From assembly GCA_029778945.1 (NCBI GenBank), contig JAKPBN010000346.1:1-61665 (forward strand): DNA of 61,665 nucleotides. The letters are read 5' to 3'. Source of the stretch: Spirochaetota bacterium (GTDB lineage: Bacteria; Spirochaetota; Spirochaetia; Treponematales; Rectinemataceae). The stretch's first letter is position 1. Each line of letters starts with the position of its first letter. Shown in pieces: positions 49,696 through 58,336 of this stretch. Under the pieces are notes generated by a model. It saw nothing but the letters and a program-made list of their open reading frames with translations. It was not told the origin of the DNA and ran no database searches. Position numbers and translations under genes: made by a program.

Positions 49696-50274
49696 ATGGC
49701 AGAGCAGGGAGGCAACCGGGACCACATCCTCAACGTGGCCTGCCGGCTATTTTCCGAGCGGGGCTACGAGGCCGTCGGGATCCTGGAGATCTGCGAGACC
49801 TGCGGGGTGACCAAGCCCACCCTCTACCATTGGTTTGGCTCCAAGCGGGGCCTCCTCGACGCCGTGATGGAGGAAAAAGGAGGCCCCCTGCTGGCCGCCA
49901 TCACGGCCGCCTCCCGCTACCAAGGCAATGTCCAGGCCGGCCTTGAGGGCCTGGCCCGGGGCTTCTGCCGCTTTGCCCAGGCGGAACCCGGCTTCTACCG
50001 TCTCCGCCTGGCCTCGAGCTTCGCCCCCCTGGACAGCGAGGCCTGGAAGGCCGCCTCGGTCCTCAACACCTCCATCTTTGAGGCTGTGGAAACCTTCTTC
50101 AAGGCCGCGGCCAAGGACCATGGCAACATGAAGGGCAGGCACCGCCCCTTTGCGGCCACCTTTATCGGAACCCTCGACACCTATGTGGGCTTCTGGCTGG
50201 CGGGCCAGGCCGAGCTCGACGACAGGACCATCAGGGAAGCCCTGAGGCAGTTCCAGCACGGCATCTTCTCCTAA
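49696..50274 (+). CDS. TetR/AcrR-family transcriptional regulator
   Basis: 192 aa. The HTH is at about residues 8-53 (DHILNVACRLFSERGYEAVG, CGVTKPTLYHWFGSKRGLL). An all-helical ligand domain follows. The start at 49696 fits the promoter at 49660 and the family N-terminus. The next gene, a GH13 glycosidase, has its own similar palindrome (50377-50396) just before its ribosome-binding site. The regulator may control itself and the glycosidase. Inducer unknown. Confidence 0.87.
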   Translation: MAEQGGNRDHILNVACRLFSERGYEAVGILEICETCGVTKPTLYHWFGSKRGLLDAVMEEKGGPLLAAITAASRYQGNVQAGLEGLARGFCRFAQAEPGFYRLRLASSFAPLDSEAWKAASVLNTSIFEAVETFFKAAAKDHGNMKGRHRPFAATFIGTLDTYVGFWLAGQAELDDRTIREALRQFQHGIFS

Positions 50275-50376
50275 GGTCCCGATAGAGCTCTGACTCTTTG
50301 CTTCCATCCCCCGATCTTGATGGATATTTCCGCTTCCGGGACAGCTTCCCGGAACAGGAAATGTTGCGCTCTTTAA

Positions 50377-50396
50377 TATACCTACCGGTAAGTATA
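50377..50396. promoter_or_regulatory. TetR-type palindrome before the GH13 gene
   Basis: TATACCTACC/GGTAAGTATA, near-perfect palindrome with an ACCGGT centre, directly before the AGGAG of the GH13 gene. The outer TATACC resembles the tetR auto-operator, but the centre differs. Confidence 0.5.
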
Positions 50397-50406
50397 GGAG
50401 AAACAA

Positions 50407-51771
50407 ATGGCCCATTGGACCGAGGACGCGATCTTTTACCACATCTACCCCCTAGGCTATTGCGGAGCCCCGGGGCGCAACGACGGTGTCACCCCGCCGG
50501 AGAATAGGTTAGGCGCCATCGAAGCCAGGCTCGACTCCATCAAGGCCCTGGGGGTGAACGCCCTCTACCTGGGTCCCCTCTTTGAGTCCGCCGCCCATGG
50601 CTACGACACCTCGGACTATGGCCGGGTCGACCGCCGCCTGGGCACAAACGAGGACCTGGGCCGCCTGATCGGGGGAGCCAAGGCCAGGGGGATGCGCGTG
50701 GTCCTCGATGGGGTCTTTAACCATGTGGGCCTGGGCCATCCCTGGTTCCGGGATCTTCAGGCGAGGGGCCAGGCCTCGCCCTGGGCGGGGGCCTTCAAGG
50801 GCCTCGACTTTTCCCGGCCCGGCCCCGGAGCCTCATCCTTTGCCTACGAGACCTGGAGGGGCTGCGGCGACCTGGCCGTCCGGGACCTCTCCCATCCTGC
50901 GGTCCGGGAGGAACTCCTAGGAGCCGTGGCCGCCTGGATCCGGGACTGGGATATCGATGGCCTGCGCCTGGACGCGGCGGATTGCGTAGACCTGGGCTTC
51001 CAGGGGGAGCTTGCCCGCGTGGGCCGGAGCTTCAAGCCCGATTTCTGGCTTATGGGGGAGGTCATCCACGGGGACTACCGGCGCTGGGCCCGGCCAGGCC
51101 CCCTCGACTCGGTCACCAACTACGAGGCCTGGAAGGGCCTCTGGTCGAGCCTCAAGGACGCCAACTACTTCGAGATAGCCTGGACCCTCAAGCGGGAGTT
51201 CGGGGAGTCCGGCCTCTACCGGGACCTGAGCCTCTACAACTTCGCGGACAACCACGATGTGGACAGGGCCAGGTCCCAGGTCGGGGACCCCCGCCTCCTC
51301 TATCCCCTCTACTGCCTCCTCTACACGATGCCCGGCATACCCTCGATCTACTATGGCTCGGAATACGGGGTCCCCGGGCGAAAGGCCGGGGATTCCGACG
51401 CTCCCTTGAGGCCCTCCATCGCCCAGCTCGAGGCCGGCCCCCGGGAGCCTGACCTGGCCCCGGTCCTGGTCCGCCTGGCAAGGCTCAGGCAGAGGCTTCC
51501 GGCCCTCCGCCGGGGCTCCTATTCGGAGCTCCTAGTCGGAGCCAGGCAATTCGCCTTCCTCCGGGAATGGGAGGGCCAAAAGGCAATCGTCGCCCTCAAC
51601 TCGGACTCCGCGGCCATCGACCTCGACCTCGCCCTCCCCTTCCAGGCCGGAGACTTCCGGGATGAACTTGAGGCCGAGGGCGGGGGGAAAGCGGAAGTCT
51701 TTAGGGCCCAAGGGACGAGGCTGAGACTGAGGCTAAACCCCGGCTGGGCCCGGGTCCTCGTCCCGGCCTAG
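50407..51771 (+). CDS. GH13 alpha-amylase-family glycosidase
   Basis: 454 aa, no signal peptide, so cytosolic. Conserved GH13 regions: DGVFNHVG (101-108), the nucleophile Asp189 in DGLRLDAAD, the acid Glu218 in LMGEVIHGD, and Asp284 in FADNHDVDR. It opens AIFYHIYPLGYCGAP, typical of small intracellular maltodextrin or oligosaccharide hydrolases. A C-terminal beta domain follows from about residue 385. The substrate is probably an alpha-glucan oligosaccharide; exact specificity cannot be read. It has an AGGAG site and a palindromic operator upstream. Confidence 0.9.
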   Translation: MAHWTEDAIFYHIYPLGYCGAPGRNDGVTPPENRLGAIEARLDSIKALGVNALYLGPLFESAAHGYDTSDYGRVDRRLGTNEDLGRLIGGAKARGMRVVLDGVFNHVGLGHPWFRDLQARGQASPWAGAFKGLDFSRPGPGASSFAYETWRGCGDLAVRDLSHPAVREELLGAVAAWIRDWDIDGLRLDAADCVDLGFQGELARVGRSFKPDFWLMGEVIHGDYRRWARPGPLDSVTNYEAWKGLWSSLKDANYFEIAWTLKREFGESGLYRDLSLYNFADNHDVDRARSQVGDPRLLYPLYCLLYTMPGIPSIYYGSEYGVPGRKAGDSDAPLRPSIAQLEAGPREPDLAPVLVRLARLRQRLPALRRGSYSELLVGARQFAFLREWEGQKAIVALNSDSAAIDLDLALPFQAGDFRDELEAEGGGKAEVFRAQGTRLRLRLNPGWARVLVPA

Positions 51772-51830
51772 GCGAAGGGCCCCTGACAGAGGGGCCTCTA
51801 TCCGGGGTTTCGCGCCATGGAAGTCCCGAC

Positions 51831-51836
51831 TATACT
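51831..51836 (+). promoter_or_regulatory. -10 element of a leaderless lipid kinase gene
   Basis: TATACT, then 8 nt to the ATG at 51845, no Shine-Dalgarno. The -35 is weak (TTTCGC at 51808, 17-nt spacer). Confidence 0.5.
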
Positions 51837-51844
51837 GCCTCCCT

Positions 51845-52825
51845 ATGGCAAATCAACGCTTCAAGATTATCCTCAACCCCGTGGCCGGCAAGGGCAAGGC
51901 CGGGGAGAGGGCCCCGGAGATCGAGGCCCTCCTGAGGGCCCAGGGCATAGACCATGAGGTTTTCCAGACCAAGGCCGTATGGCATGCGGCGGAGCTGGCC
52001 CAAAGCGCGGGCAAGGAAGGCTTCGATGTCGTCGTCGCCGCGGGTGGGGATGGAACGGTCAACGAGGTGATCAATGGCCTCGTCCAAGCCGCCGTGGCCG
52101 GGGAAAAAGTGCCCACCCTCGGAGTCCTCAGCGTGGGCAGGGGCAATGACTTTTCCTACGGGGCGGACATACCCGCCGACCTCGCGGCCTGCATCGGGGT
52201 CCTGCGGGCCGGGGTGGCTAGGCCCCTCGACGTGGGCAGGGTTGTGGGCGGCTTCTATCCCGAGGGCAGGTATTTTGGCAACGGCCTAGGCGCGGGCTTT
52301 GACACCATGGTGGGCCTCGAGGCCGCCAAGATGAGGCACGTCCATGGCTCGGCGGCCTATATCTTCGGGGCGATCAACACCTTCATCAAATTCCCCCCGG
52401 CCCCCGAGCTCGTGGTCACCCTCGATGGCCAGGATGGAAAGGCGATCCGCCAGCGGTCCACCATGCTCTCCATCATGAACGGCAAGCGCCTAGGGGGCAC
52501 ATTTTTCATGGCTCCCCGGGCCCGTAACCACGATGGCCTGCTCAACCTCTGCATGACCACGGGCCTCAGCCGGGGCCAGGTGGTTGCCCTGGTGACCCGC
52601 TACGTCAAGGGCAGCCAGGAGGGCCATCCCTTTATCACCACGGGAAAGGCGGCCCACTACAGGATCGAGGCTCCCGAGGGCGGCCTCGTGGTCCATGCCG
52701 ACGGGGAGACGATCTGCACCGATGGCTCCCTCCTCGACATCACCTGCCTGCCCGGCCGGCTCTCGATCCTCCACGACCCCGGCCTCTGCGCAAGGCTGGA
52801 GGCCGGGTGGGCAGGCCAGGGGTGA
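51845..52825 (+). CDS. YegS/DgkB-type diacylglycerol or lipid kinase
   Basis: 326 aa. It has FKIILNPVAGKGKAGERAPE at the start, the ATP motif VVAAGGDGTVNEVINGL (near residue 70), and LGVLSVGRGNDFSYGADIP, where the usual motif is G-T-G-N-D-F. The C-terminal half is the sandwich domain with the ligand-binding EGGLVVHADGE segment. It probably phosphorylates diacylglycerol to phosphatidate. It overlaps the PlsC-like acyltransferase gene by 4 nt (GTGA), which supports a shared role in phosphatidate supply. Confidence 0.88.
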   Translation: MANQRFKIILNPVAGKGKAGERAPEIEALLRAQGIDHEVFQTKAVWHAAELAQSAGKEGFDVVVAAGGDGTVNEVINGLVQAAVAGEKVPTLGVLSVGRGNDFSYGADIPADLAACIGVLRAGVARPLDVGRVVGGFYPEGRYFGNGLGAGFDTMVGLEAAKMRHVHGSAAYIFGAINTFIKFPPAPELVVTLDGQDGKAIRQRSTMLSIMNGKRLGGTFFMAPRARNHDGLLNLCMTTGLSRGQVVALVTRYVKGSQEGHPFITTGKAAHYRIEAPEGGLVVHADGETICTDGSLLDITCLPGRLSILHDPGLCARLEAGWAGQG

Positions 52826-53511
52826 AGCCGGCCGCGAGGATAGTCACCCCTCTGGTCAGGGCTATCCTCTCCTCGGTCTGCAGGGTCGAGAGGGCCGAGC
52901 TGGCCAAGGTCCCGGACAAGGGACCCCTGATCGTGGTGATGAACCATATCAACTTCCTCGAGGTGCCCCTGATCTTTGCCTGCCTGTGGCCCCGGTCCAT
53001 GGCCGGCCTCGTCAAGCAGGAGACCTGGGACAACCCCGTCCTGGGGGCCCTGGCGGAGCTTTGGGAGGCCATTCCCATAGACCGGGCCGGCACGGACCTC
53101 CAGGCCATGAGGCGGTCCCTGGACGCCCTCTCAGAGGGCCGCATCCTCCTCGTGGCTCCCGAGGGGACCCGTAGCGGCCATGGCAGGCTCCAGAAGGGCC
53201 ATGGAGGGGTTATCCAGCTCGCGGCCCGGAGCGGGGCCCCCCTCGTCCCCCTCGCCCATTGGGGCGGGGAATCCTTCTGGGACAACCTCCGCAAGCCCCG
53301 ACGGACGGCCTTCCATATCAGGGTGGGCGAGGCCTTTGCCCTCGACCTGGAGGGCCAGGCCCTGGGCCGCTCGGTCCGGGAGCGGGCCACCGAGGAAGTC
53401 ATGCGCCGCATCGCCGCCCTCCTCCCCGAGGCCTACCGGGGCTTCTACTCCGGGCCGCCGGCCGGGCCCGAGCGCCACATAAGGCCCCTCGGCCTGGCCC
53501 TGGACAGCTAG
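52822..53511 (+). CDS. PlsC-like 1-acylglycerol-3-phosphate acyltransferase
   Basis: 229 aa from the GTG at 52822; a GTG at 52807 is also open. Acyltransferase block 1 reads MNHINFLEVP: the His is present, but the usual HX4D Asp is Glu. Block 2 is near WEAIPIDRAG. Block 3 is LLVAPEGTRSGHGRLQ with the EGTRS core. Block 4 is APLVPLAHWG. Such proteins acylate lysophosphatidate to phosphatidate at the membrane. The gene is coupled to the lipid kinase gene. PlsY (9149) makes the expected substrate. Confidence 0.85.
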   Translation: MKPAARIVTPLVRAILSSVCRVERAELAKVPDKGPLIVVMNHINFLEVPLIFACLWPRSMAGLVKQETWDNPVLGALAELWEAIPIDRAGTDLQAMRRSLDALSEGRILLVAPEGTRSGHGRLQKGHGGVIQLAARSGAPLVPLAHWGGESFWDNLRKPRRTAFHIRVGEAFALDLEGQALGRSVRERATEEVMRRIAALLPEAYRGFYSGPPAGPERHIRPLGLALDS

Positions 53512-53554
53512 AGAGGTTGGGCGCCACAGCCTCCTTGGCCCGATCACAATCTCC

Positions 53555-53583
53555 TTGCATCCACCCTCCCTGCGGCCGATAAC
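53555..53583 (+). promoter_or_regulatory. Promoter of the GGDEF gene
   Basis: TTGCAT (53555-53560), 17-nt spacer, GATAAC (53578-53583). It is 7 nt before the ATG at 53591 and only 1 nt before the alternative ATG at 53585. Confidence 0.4.
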
Positions 53584-53590
53584 TATGGAT

Positions 53591-54352
53591 ATGGAAACAA
53601 CGACGCGACAGGGGTCGCCCCGCGGCCCGATCCTTGGTGCCGCCCTTGGCCTGGGCGGAGCCCTCCTCGGCGCCGGGGCGAGCCTCGCCGCCGGCCTCCC
53701 CGGTGCCCTGGGCGCCCTGGTCCTGGCCGCCCTGGCCGGAGCCCTCTTGATGCGGGGCCCGGGCCTGGCCTTCCTGGCCGGCGGAAAGCCCAGCCCGGCC
53801 CCCAAGGCCCAGGCCAAGGCCGATGCCCAGGCCGCCAAGGCCATCCCCGAGGACCGCATCGACACCCTCACGGGCCTGGCCAACGCCAACGGCCTATCGG
53901 CCTGGTTTGTGGACAAGCGGGCCCGCCTCGTCGAGGATGGCAAGGGCATTGTGGTCCTCGTTGCCAACCTCGACGCCTTTGACGAGGTCACTCGGCTCAG
54001 GGGCAAGGACACGGCGGATTCCATCCTCAAGGAAGTCGCCAAGCGCGTCTCGGCCTTTACCGGGGACGAGGGCATAGCGGCCAGGACGGGGGGCGACGAA
54101 TTCGTGGCCGTAGCCACGGTTGTCCCGGAAAAGGCCGCCGAATGGGCGGAGGAGATAGCGGGCAAGATGGCTGAGACCATTGGCCGCCCCGTCGAGCTTG
54201 GCATGTCGGCCATCTGGATCGGGGGCTCCGTGGGCGCCGCCGTGGGCAAGCCCTCGGAAGGCGAGGCCGTCCTGGCCCGGGGCCGGGAGGCCTTCCTGAA
54301 GGCGAGGAAGCTGGGCCTGGGCCGCTATGTGGTGGACCGGGGCGGCCTCTGA
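53591..54352 (+). CDS. Membrane-anchored GGDEF-domain diguanylate cyclase
   Basis: 253 aa from 53591; an in-frame ATG lies at 53585. Two short hydrophobic segments (about residues 15-62) anchor the protein. An Ala/Lys-rich linker follows, then one GGDEF domain from about residue 85: DTLTGLANANGL and the intact active-site motif ARTGGDEFVAV. The domain is short, and the region after GGDEF is less conserved. The active-site motif predicts c-di-GMP synthesis. No PilZ or EAL gene is in the window. A strong terminator follows. Confidence 0.82.
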   Translation: METTTRQGSPRGPILGAALGLGGALLGAGASLAAGLPGALGALVLAALAGALLMRGPGLAFLAGGKPSPAPKAQAKADAQAAKAIPEDRIDTLTGLANANGLSAWFVDKRARLVEDGKGIVVLVANLDAFDEVTRLRGKDTADSILKEVAKRVSAFTGDEGIAARTGGDEFVAVATVVPEKAAEWAEEIAGKMAETIGRPVELGMSAIWIGGSVGAAVGKPSEGEAVLARGREAFLKARKLGLGRYVVDRGGL

Positions 54353-54374
54353 CTCCCCATCTCCTTGAAAGAGG

Positions 54375-54407
54375 CGTGGCCGTCCCTTGGGGCGGCCACG
54401 TTTTTTT
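54375..54407 (+). terminator. Rho-independent terminator after the GGDEF gene
   Basis: CGTGGCCG / CGGCCACG stem with a TCCCTTGGGG-containing loop, then seven T residues. Confidence 0.88.
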
Positions 54408-54430
54408 GCCCCCCTGAACCGTTTTAGGAC

Positions 54431-54520
54431 CATGCCGGGCGGGGCCCGGCTGGGGAGACGTGCGGGGCTGCTCGCTGCGCTCGGCCCCGCGCGTCTCCCC
54501 GCCGCCCGCCGCGCGGCATG
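54431..54520. repeat. Large REP-like hairpin with CTCGCTGCGCTCG apex
   Basis: Arms of about 37 nt (54431-54468 and 54484-54520, both ending in CATGCC/GGCATG) pair with a few mismatches around an apex containing CTCGCTGCGCTCG, the same apex as at 8336-8541. Confidence 0.7.
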
Positions 54521-54898
54521 TTAGCGTAGAACGTATACGGGGTTAAACCAACGAGGACTGCTCCTAGGAGCTGTCACGCCTCGGGTCGGGAAGAGGGAGC
54601 CAGAGGCCGTCCCGGAATTAGGTGACTGGAGAGAAAAGAGGCGCTGCACGAAGAACTGCGACTTCGCCGCGGCCTTGCGGCCGCATCCGAACTGGCCTTG
54701 GAAGATCGTCGCATCCATTGCTAGCCAATTCGAAAGTACAATCCACATCATCTCTACCCTCTCTCAATACACTAGATCTTCCTCCATGATCTAACGCTTC
54801 GCTAGACTTTGTCCCGTGGCTAAACTCCGAGCCTAACGCTTCGGCTGCGCCTCCGCTAGGCCTCGGCGGGATCCTCGGCTCCGTGGTTGCCTTTCTAT
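54521..54898. other. Gene-free stretch of lower GC, no gene recognised
   Basis: 378 nt between a REP-like hairpin and the AGPS-like gene. Composition is less GC-rich than the neighbours. CTAACGCTTCG occurs twice (54791-54801 and 54833-54843), each opening a small hairpin (partner CGCTAG). A 76-codon minus-strand frame at 54521-54751 has no ribosome-binding site and a composition unlike real genes here. Possibly remnant DNA. Confidence 0.5.
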
Positions 54899-56620
54899 TT
54901 ATTTCCTAATAAGTCTGCGTTTCTCGTCCGGCAGGTCCAGGGCCAGGGTGCCACCGGGATTCATTATGTTCTTGGGGTCGAAGTGGCGCTTAAGGGCCCG
55001 TATCACCTCCAGGGCCTCATGGCCTATGTCGCCCTCGAGCCAGGGGGCGGTCATCTTGCCTATGCCGTGGTGGTGGCTCATGGTGGCGCCGCTGGCCTGG
55101 ATGGCGTCGAGGATGCCCGACTGGTAGGCCAGGTATTCGTCGATCTCGGAGATCTGGGCGAGGAAGATAAAATAGAGGTTGCAGCCCTGGGGATAGAAGT
55201 GGGACATGTGGGTCATGCAGATAGTCCGGGGACGGGAGTGGCAATAGGCGCGCACGCCTTCGTGGACGGCCTCGAGATTCGTCCAGTTCACCGAGCACTC
55301 GAGGGTGTCGATCATGATCCCAAAGTCCTGGAGGTCCTCCCGCAGGTAGGGGTCGCGAAAGCGGCCATGCTCCCAGGAGCGTTGCACGAAACCGGTGGTG
55401 GACATGGCCCCGTGGCGGAGGCAGGTCTTGCGGATCATCCGGGCTACGTGGCGGGAAAAGCCCGCTTCCCCGTCGGCGGTGCCCAGCATGAGGCAGCGCT
55501 CGCCCTCCTTGAAGCCCCTGGCCGTCATCAGCGTGTCGAGGACCGTGCCCTCGACCCCATAGAGCTTGAGGGCCAGGCCCGACTCCTCGGGGTCGGAGAG
55601 GCGGAAGACGGAAGGATAGCCGAACTCGCCCTGGAGGATCTCCCGGGCGGCCTCCTTGCCGTCCTCCCAGGTCTTGAAGATGTAGGAATAGCGCCGGGTG
55701 TTGCGGGGCAGGTATTTCCTCACCCGGAGGGTCACGGAATAGAGAATCCCAAAGGCGCCCTCGGCCCCCATCAGGACCTGGTCCAGGTCGGGGCCATCGG
55801 CCGCGGCGGGGAAATCCCCCGTCGCAAGGTCAAAGCGCGGGCAGACGTAGTCCTGGGCTATGACCATGTCCTCGATCTTCCCGTAGTAGGTCGAGTTCTG
55901 GCCCGCCCCCCGGGTGACCACCCAGCCGCCCACGACGCTTCCCTCGAAGCTCTGGGGGAGGTGGCCGCAGGTATAGGCCCGGCCGGCCTTGAGCAGCTCC
56001 GGCGCCCCCCTAAGGACGCGCTCAAGCTCGGGGCCCGCCATGCCCGCCTCGACGGTGATGGTCTGGTTCTTCTCGTCAAAGCCGAGGACCCGGGTGAGGT
56101 GGACCCTCATGTCGAGGCTCACGCCGCCTGAGACCGCCTCGACGCCCCGGGTGACCGAGGAGCCACCCCCGTAGACATAGACCGGGATCCCCTCGGCCTG
56201 GCAATAGTCGACGATGGTCCGCAGGTCCTTTCGGTCCCGGGGCCGGAGCACGATGTCCGGGATATTCTCAATTATGCCCTTTCGTAGGCGCAGGGTGTCG
56301 ATGATGGTCTTGCCATAGGCCAGCTGGAGGCGGTGGTAGACATCGGTGAAGGCGTTTTCCGGGCCCACGACGGCTGTCAGGGCCTCGAGGTAGCGGGCCT
56401 CCAGGCGCGAGGGGATGCCTTCGGGGACGGTCTCGAGGCCCAGATCCCGGGGCTTGTCGAACCAGGTGTCGTCAAGGCCAAAGACCCGCTTCATCTCCCG
56501 GTAGAGGCCCTTGTTGGGATGCTTGTACCCCTCGGGATCTGCCCACTTGAGGATGGAACGGAAGCTGCTCTCCGGGATTTTGCCCTCGAACCATGGGGGC
56601 ATGAATTCCTTCCTGGCCAT
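54899..56620 (-). CDS. FAD-linked oxidase resembling alkyl-dihydroxyacetonephosphate synthase
   Basis: 573 aa with an AAAGGAG site. It has a PCMH-type FAD-binding domain (GIPVYVYGGGSSVTRGVEAV, about residues 150-169; then GSVVGGWVVTRGAGQNSTYY). The C-terminal domain carries the His-rich ATMSHHHGIGK motif that holds the catalytic His triplet in alkyl-DHAP synthases, and it ends with the family's FDPKNIMNPGG. Human AGPS makes the ether bond of plasmalogens. Bacterial relatives may oxidise hydroxy acids instead. It is the last gene of a GlpA-like redox operon, so a glycerophosphate-type substrate is plausible but unproven. Confidence 0.83.
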   Translation of the reverse strand: MARKEFMPPWFEGKIPESSFRSILKWADPEGYKHPNKGLYREMKRVFGLDDTWFDKPRDLGLETVPEGIPSRLEARYLEALTAVVGPENAFTDVYHRLQLAYGKTIIDTLRLRKGIIENIPDIVLRPRDRKDLRTIVDYCQAEGIPVYVYGGGSSVTRGVEAVSGGVSLDMRVHLTRVLGFDEKNQTITVEAGMAGPELERVLRGAPELLKAGRAYTCGHLPQSFEGSVVGGWVVTRGAGQNSTYYGKIEDMVIAQDYVCPRFDLATGDFPAAADGPDLDQVLMGAEGAFGILYSVTLRVRKYLPRNTRRYSYIFKTWEDGKEAAREILQGEFGYPSVFRLSDPEESGLALKLYGVEGTVLDTLMTARGFKEGERCLMLGTADGEAGFSRHVARMIRKTCLRHGAMSTTGFVQRSWEHGRFRDPYLREDLQDFGIMIDTLECSVNWTNLEAVHEGVRAYCHSRPRTICMTHMSHFYPQGCNLYFIFLAQISEIDEYLAYQSGILDAIQASGATMSHHHGIGKMTAPWLEGDIGHEALEVIRALKRHFDPKNIMNPGGTLALDLPDEKRRLIRK

Positions 56621-57024
56621 TATCCTCTCCTTTCCCGGCTGGGCCCAAGGCTGTCCGTGGCCACGAGGTCGACCCCGAGGCCCAGAAAATCCGCGACTAT
56701 CACGTCCCCGCATCTTACGGGCCCTTCCACCTCGAGGCTGTCGAGGCTGGCCACTGCCTTTACAAGGAGGCCCAGGGGGATGGGGGCAGAGGTCCTCACC
56801 GGAAGCCTCCGCCTGGCCTGGCCCCTCGTCCTCACCGTGGACGTCAGGCTCCGCCGGGGGTCGAGGACCTCGGCCCGGCCGTAGGCTTCCCCGCGCTTGC
56901 AGGCATTGCCCCGCACAAGAGGCGCCTCGGAGCCTGGAGAGGTAGCCGAGGGGACAGCCAGTTCGACCTCAAGGGCGCAGCCCCGGGGACAGAGGATGCA
57001 GACCATCCGGCGCGGCTCAGCCAT
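56620..57024 (-). CDS. DUF1667 iron-sulfur protein
   Basis: 134 aa. Near the N-terminus it has CILCPRGC and later NACKRGEAYG, the four-Cys pattern of DUF1667 proteins, which bind an Fe-S cluster. The C-terminus has a SAPIPLGLLVKAVASLDSLE-type segment common to the family. Such proteins are the small third subunit of GlpA-like anaerobic dehydrogenases in many anaerobes. It overlaps the FAD-protein gene by 8 nt upstream and touches the AGPS-like gene downstream (1 nt). Confidence 0.87.
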   Translation of the reverse strand: MAEPRRMVCILCPRGCALEVELAVPSATSPGSEAPLVRGNACKRGEAYGRAEVLDPRRSLTSTVRTRGQARRRLPVRTSAPIPLGLLVKAVASLDSLEVEGPVRCGDVIVADFLGLGVDLVATDSLGPSRERRG

Positions 57025-58336
57025 GGCCGGCCTCCCGGCGCTCGAACTCGAGGACCAGGCTGGCCGTGCCTGGCGGGACGGCCTGGAGGTCGAGCTCGAG
57101 GCGCTCCATCTCCGGAGGGCGCAGGGCCGAGTAGCGCCGCTCTAGGAGGATGGCCTCCCCGGCCCTGAGCCTTACGGTCGCCCCGTCCTTGAGGGTGGAG
57201 TTGGACCGGAACCAGAGGAGGGCCGGTCCCGGGGCCGCCAGGTCGAGGACCTGGGGGAGGGCATAGAGGAAGCCCGGTCCGGCCTTGAGGGGGATGAGGC
57301 TCCGGCCTGGGGGCGGCCGCCCCTGGGCGAGGGCCAGGGCAAAAGCCGCGGCTCCTTTGCCTGCGAGCTCTCCGGACTCGGAGACATAGTCCACGAGGTC
57401 GTTGACATGGAGGGCGTTGCCGCAGACATAGACTCCGGGGATTTCGCTTGCCCCGCCTTGGTCGACCCGGGGTCCCTTGGTCGCAGGATCGAGACCGAGG
57501 CCGATGGAAGCGGCCACCTCGTTTTCTGGTATCAGGCCCACGGAGAGGATGAGGGTATCGCAGGGCACAAGCCTCTCGGTGCCCTGCCTGGCCTGGCCCC
57601 GGGAGTCGACCTCGGCCACCGTGACCGCCTCGACCCGGCGGGCCCCATGGACTTCCGTGACCGTCGTGGAGAGGTGCAGGCCTATGCCAAAGTCGACGAG
57701 GCATTGCTGGATGTTGCGGTTAAGCCCCGAGGGCTCGGGCCTCACTTCGTACACCCCTTCCACCTCCATGCCCTCAAGGAGGAGGCGCCGGGCCATGATC
57801 AGGCCTATATCCCCCGAGCCCAGGATCACGGCCCGCCTCCCGGGGAGGAGGCCCTGGATATTGACGAGCTGCTGGGCCAGGCCCGCGGTCATGACCCCGG
57901 CAGGCCTGTCCCCATGGATCCAGACCTGGCGGTCCGTCCTTTCCCGGCAGCCCGTGGCCAGGATGAGGGCCGGGGCCTCGAGCTCAAAGACGCCCTCGGT
58001 CTGGGAAAGGCATTCAAGGACAAAGAAGCCCCCGGCGCCCTCCCCCACCTCTACCCTGCGGGCGGCGTGGACAAAGGCCTCAAGGTGGACCCGGATCCTT
58101 CCAGAGGCCAGGGCCTCGTCGATAAAGCGGCGGGCATACTCGGGGCCCGCGAGTCCCTCCCCGAAGCGCAGGAGGCCAAAGCCGTCGTGGACACATTGCT
58201 TGAGGATGCCCCCAAGGCAGTCCTCCCGCTCCACCAGGGCCACCTCGGCCCCGGCCCGGGCAGCGGCCAGGGCCGCCGAGAGCCCCGCCGGCCCCCCGCC
58301 CAGGACGAGGACATCGCAAGAGGAGCGCCGGATCAC
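57017..58336 (-). CDS. FAD/NAD(P)-dependent oxidoreductase (GlpB-like/HcnB type)
   Basis: 439 aa. A Rossmann FAD motif sits at the N-terminus (DVLVLGGGPAGLSAALAAAR). An LILATGCRER segment follows, then a second nucleotide motif (AVILGSGDIGLIMARRLLLE, about residues 170-189) for NAD(P)H. The conserved late part is VYVCGNALHVNDLVDYVSES. These proteins pair with a GlpA-like flavoprotein and DUF1667 to pass electrons to NAD or quinone. It overlaps the GlpA-like gene by 4 nt and DUF1667 by 8 nt. Confidence 0.88.
   Translation of the reverse strand: MIRRSSCDVLVLGGGPAGLSAALAAARAGAEVALVEREDCLGGILKQCVHDGFGLLRFGEGLAGPEYARRFIDEALASGRIRVHLEAFVHAARRVEVGEGAGGFFVLECLSQTEGVFELEAPALILATGCRERTDRQVWIHGDRPAGVMTAGLAQQLVNIQGLLPGRRAVILGSGDIGLIMARRLLLEGMEVEGVYEVRPEPSGLNRNIQQCLVDFGIGLHLSTTVTEVHGARRVEAVTVAEVDSRGQARQGTERLVPCDTLILSVGLIPENEVAASIGLGLDPATKGPRVDQGGASEIPGVYVCGNALHVNDLVDYVSESGELAGKGAAAFALALAQGRPPPGRSLIPLKAGPGFLYALPQVLDLAAPGPALLWFRSNSTLKDGATVRLRAGEAILLERRYSALRPPEMERLELDLQAVPPGTASLVLEFERREAGHG

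Noticed and set aside
54521-54751. 76-codon minus-strand frame in the low-GC gap
   Set aside because: No ribosome-binding site, odd composition, no recognisable domain, and it abuts a REP-like hairpin.
54784-54865. Possible integron attC site (CTAACG motifs matching RYYYAAC)
   Set aside because: The pairing partner reads CGCTAGGC rather than GTTRRRY and the hairpins are small; no integrase gene is present.
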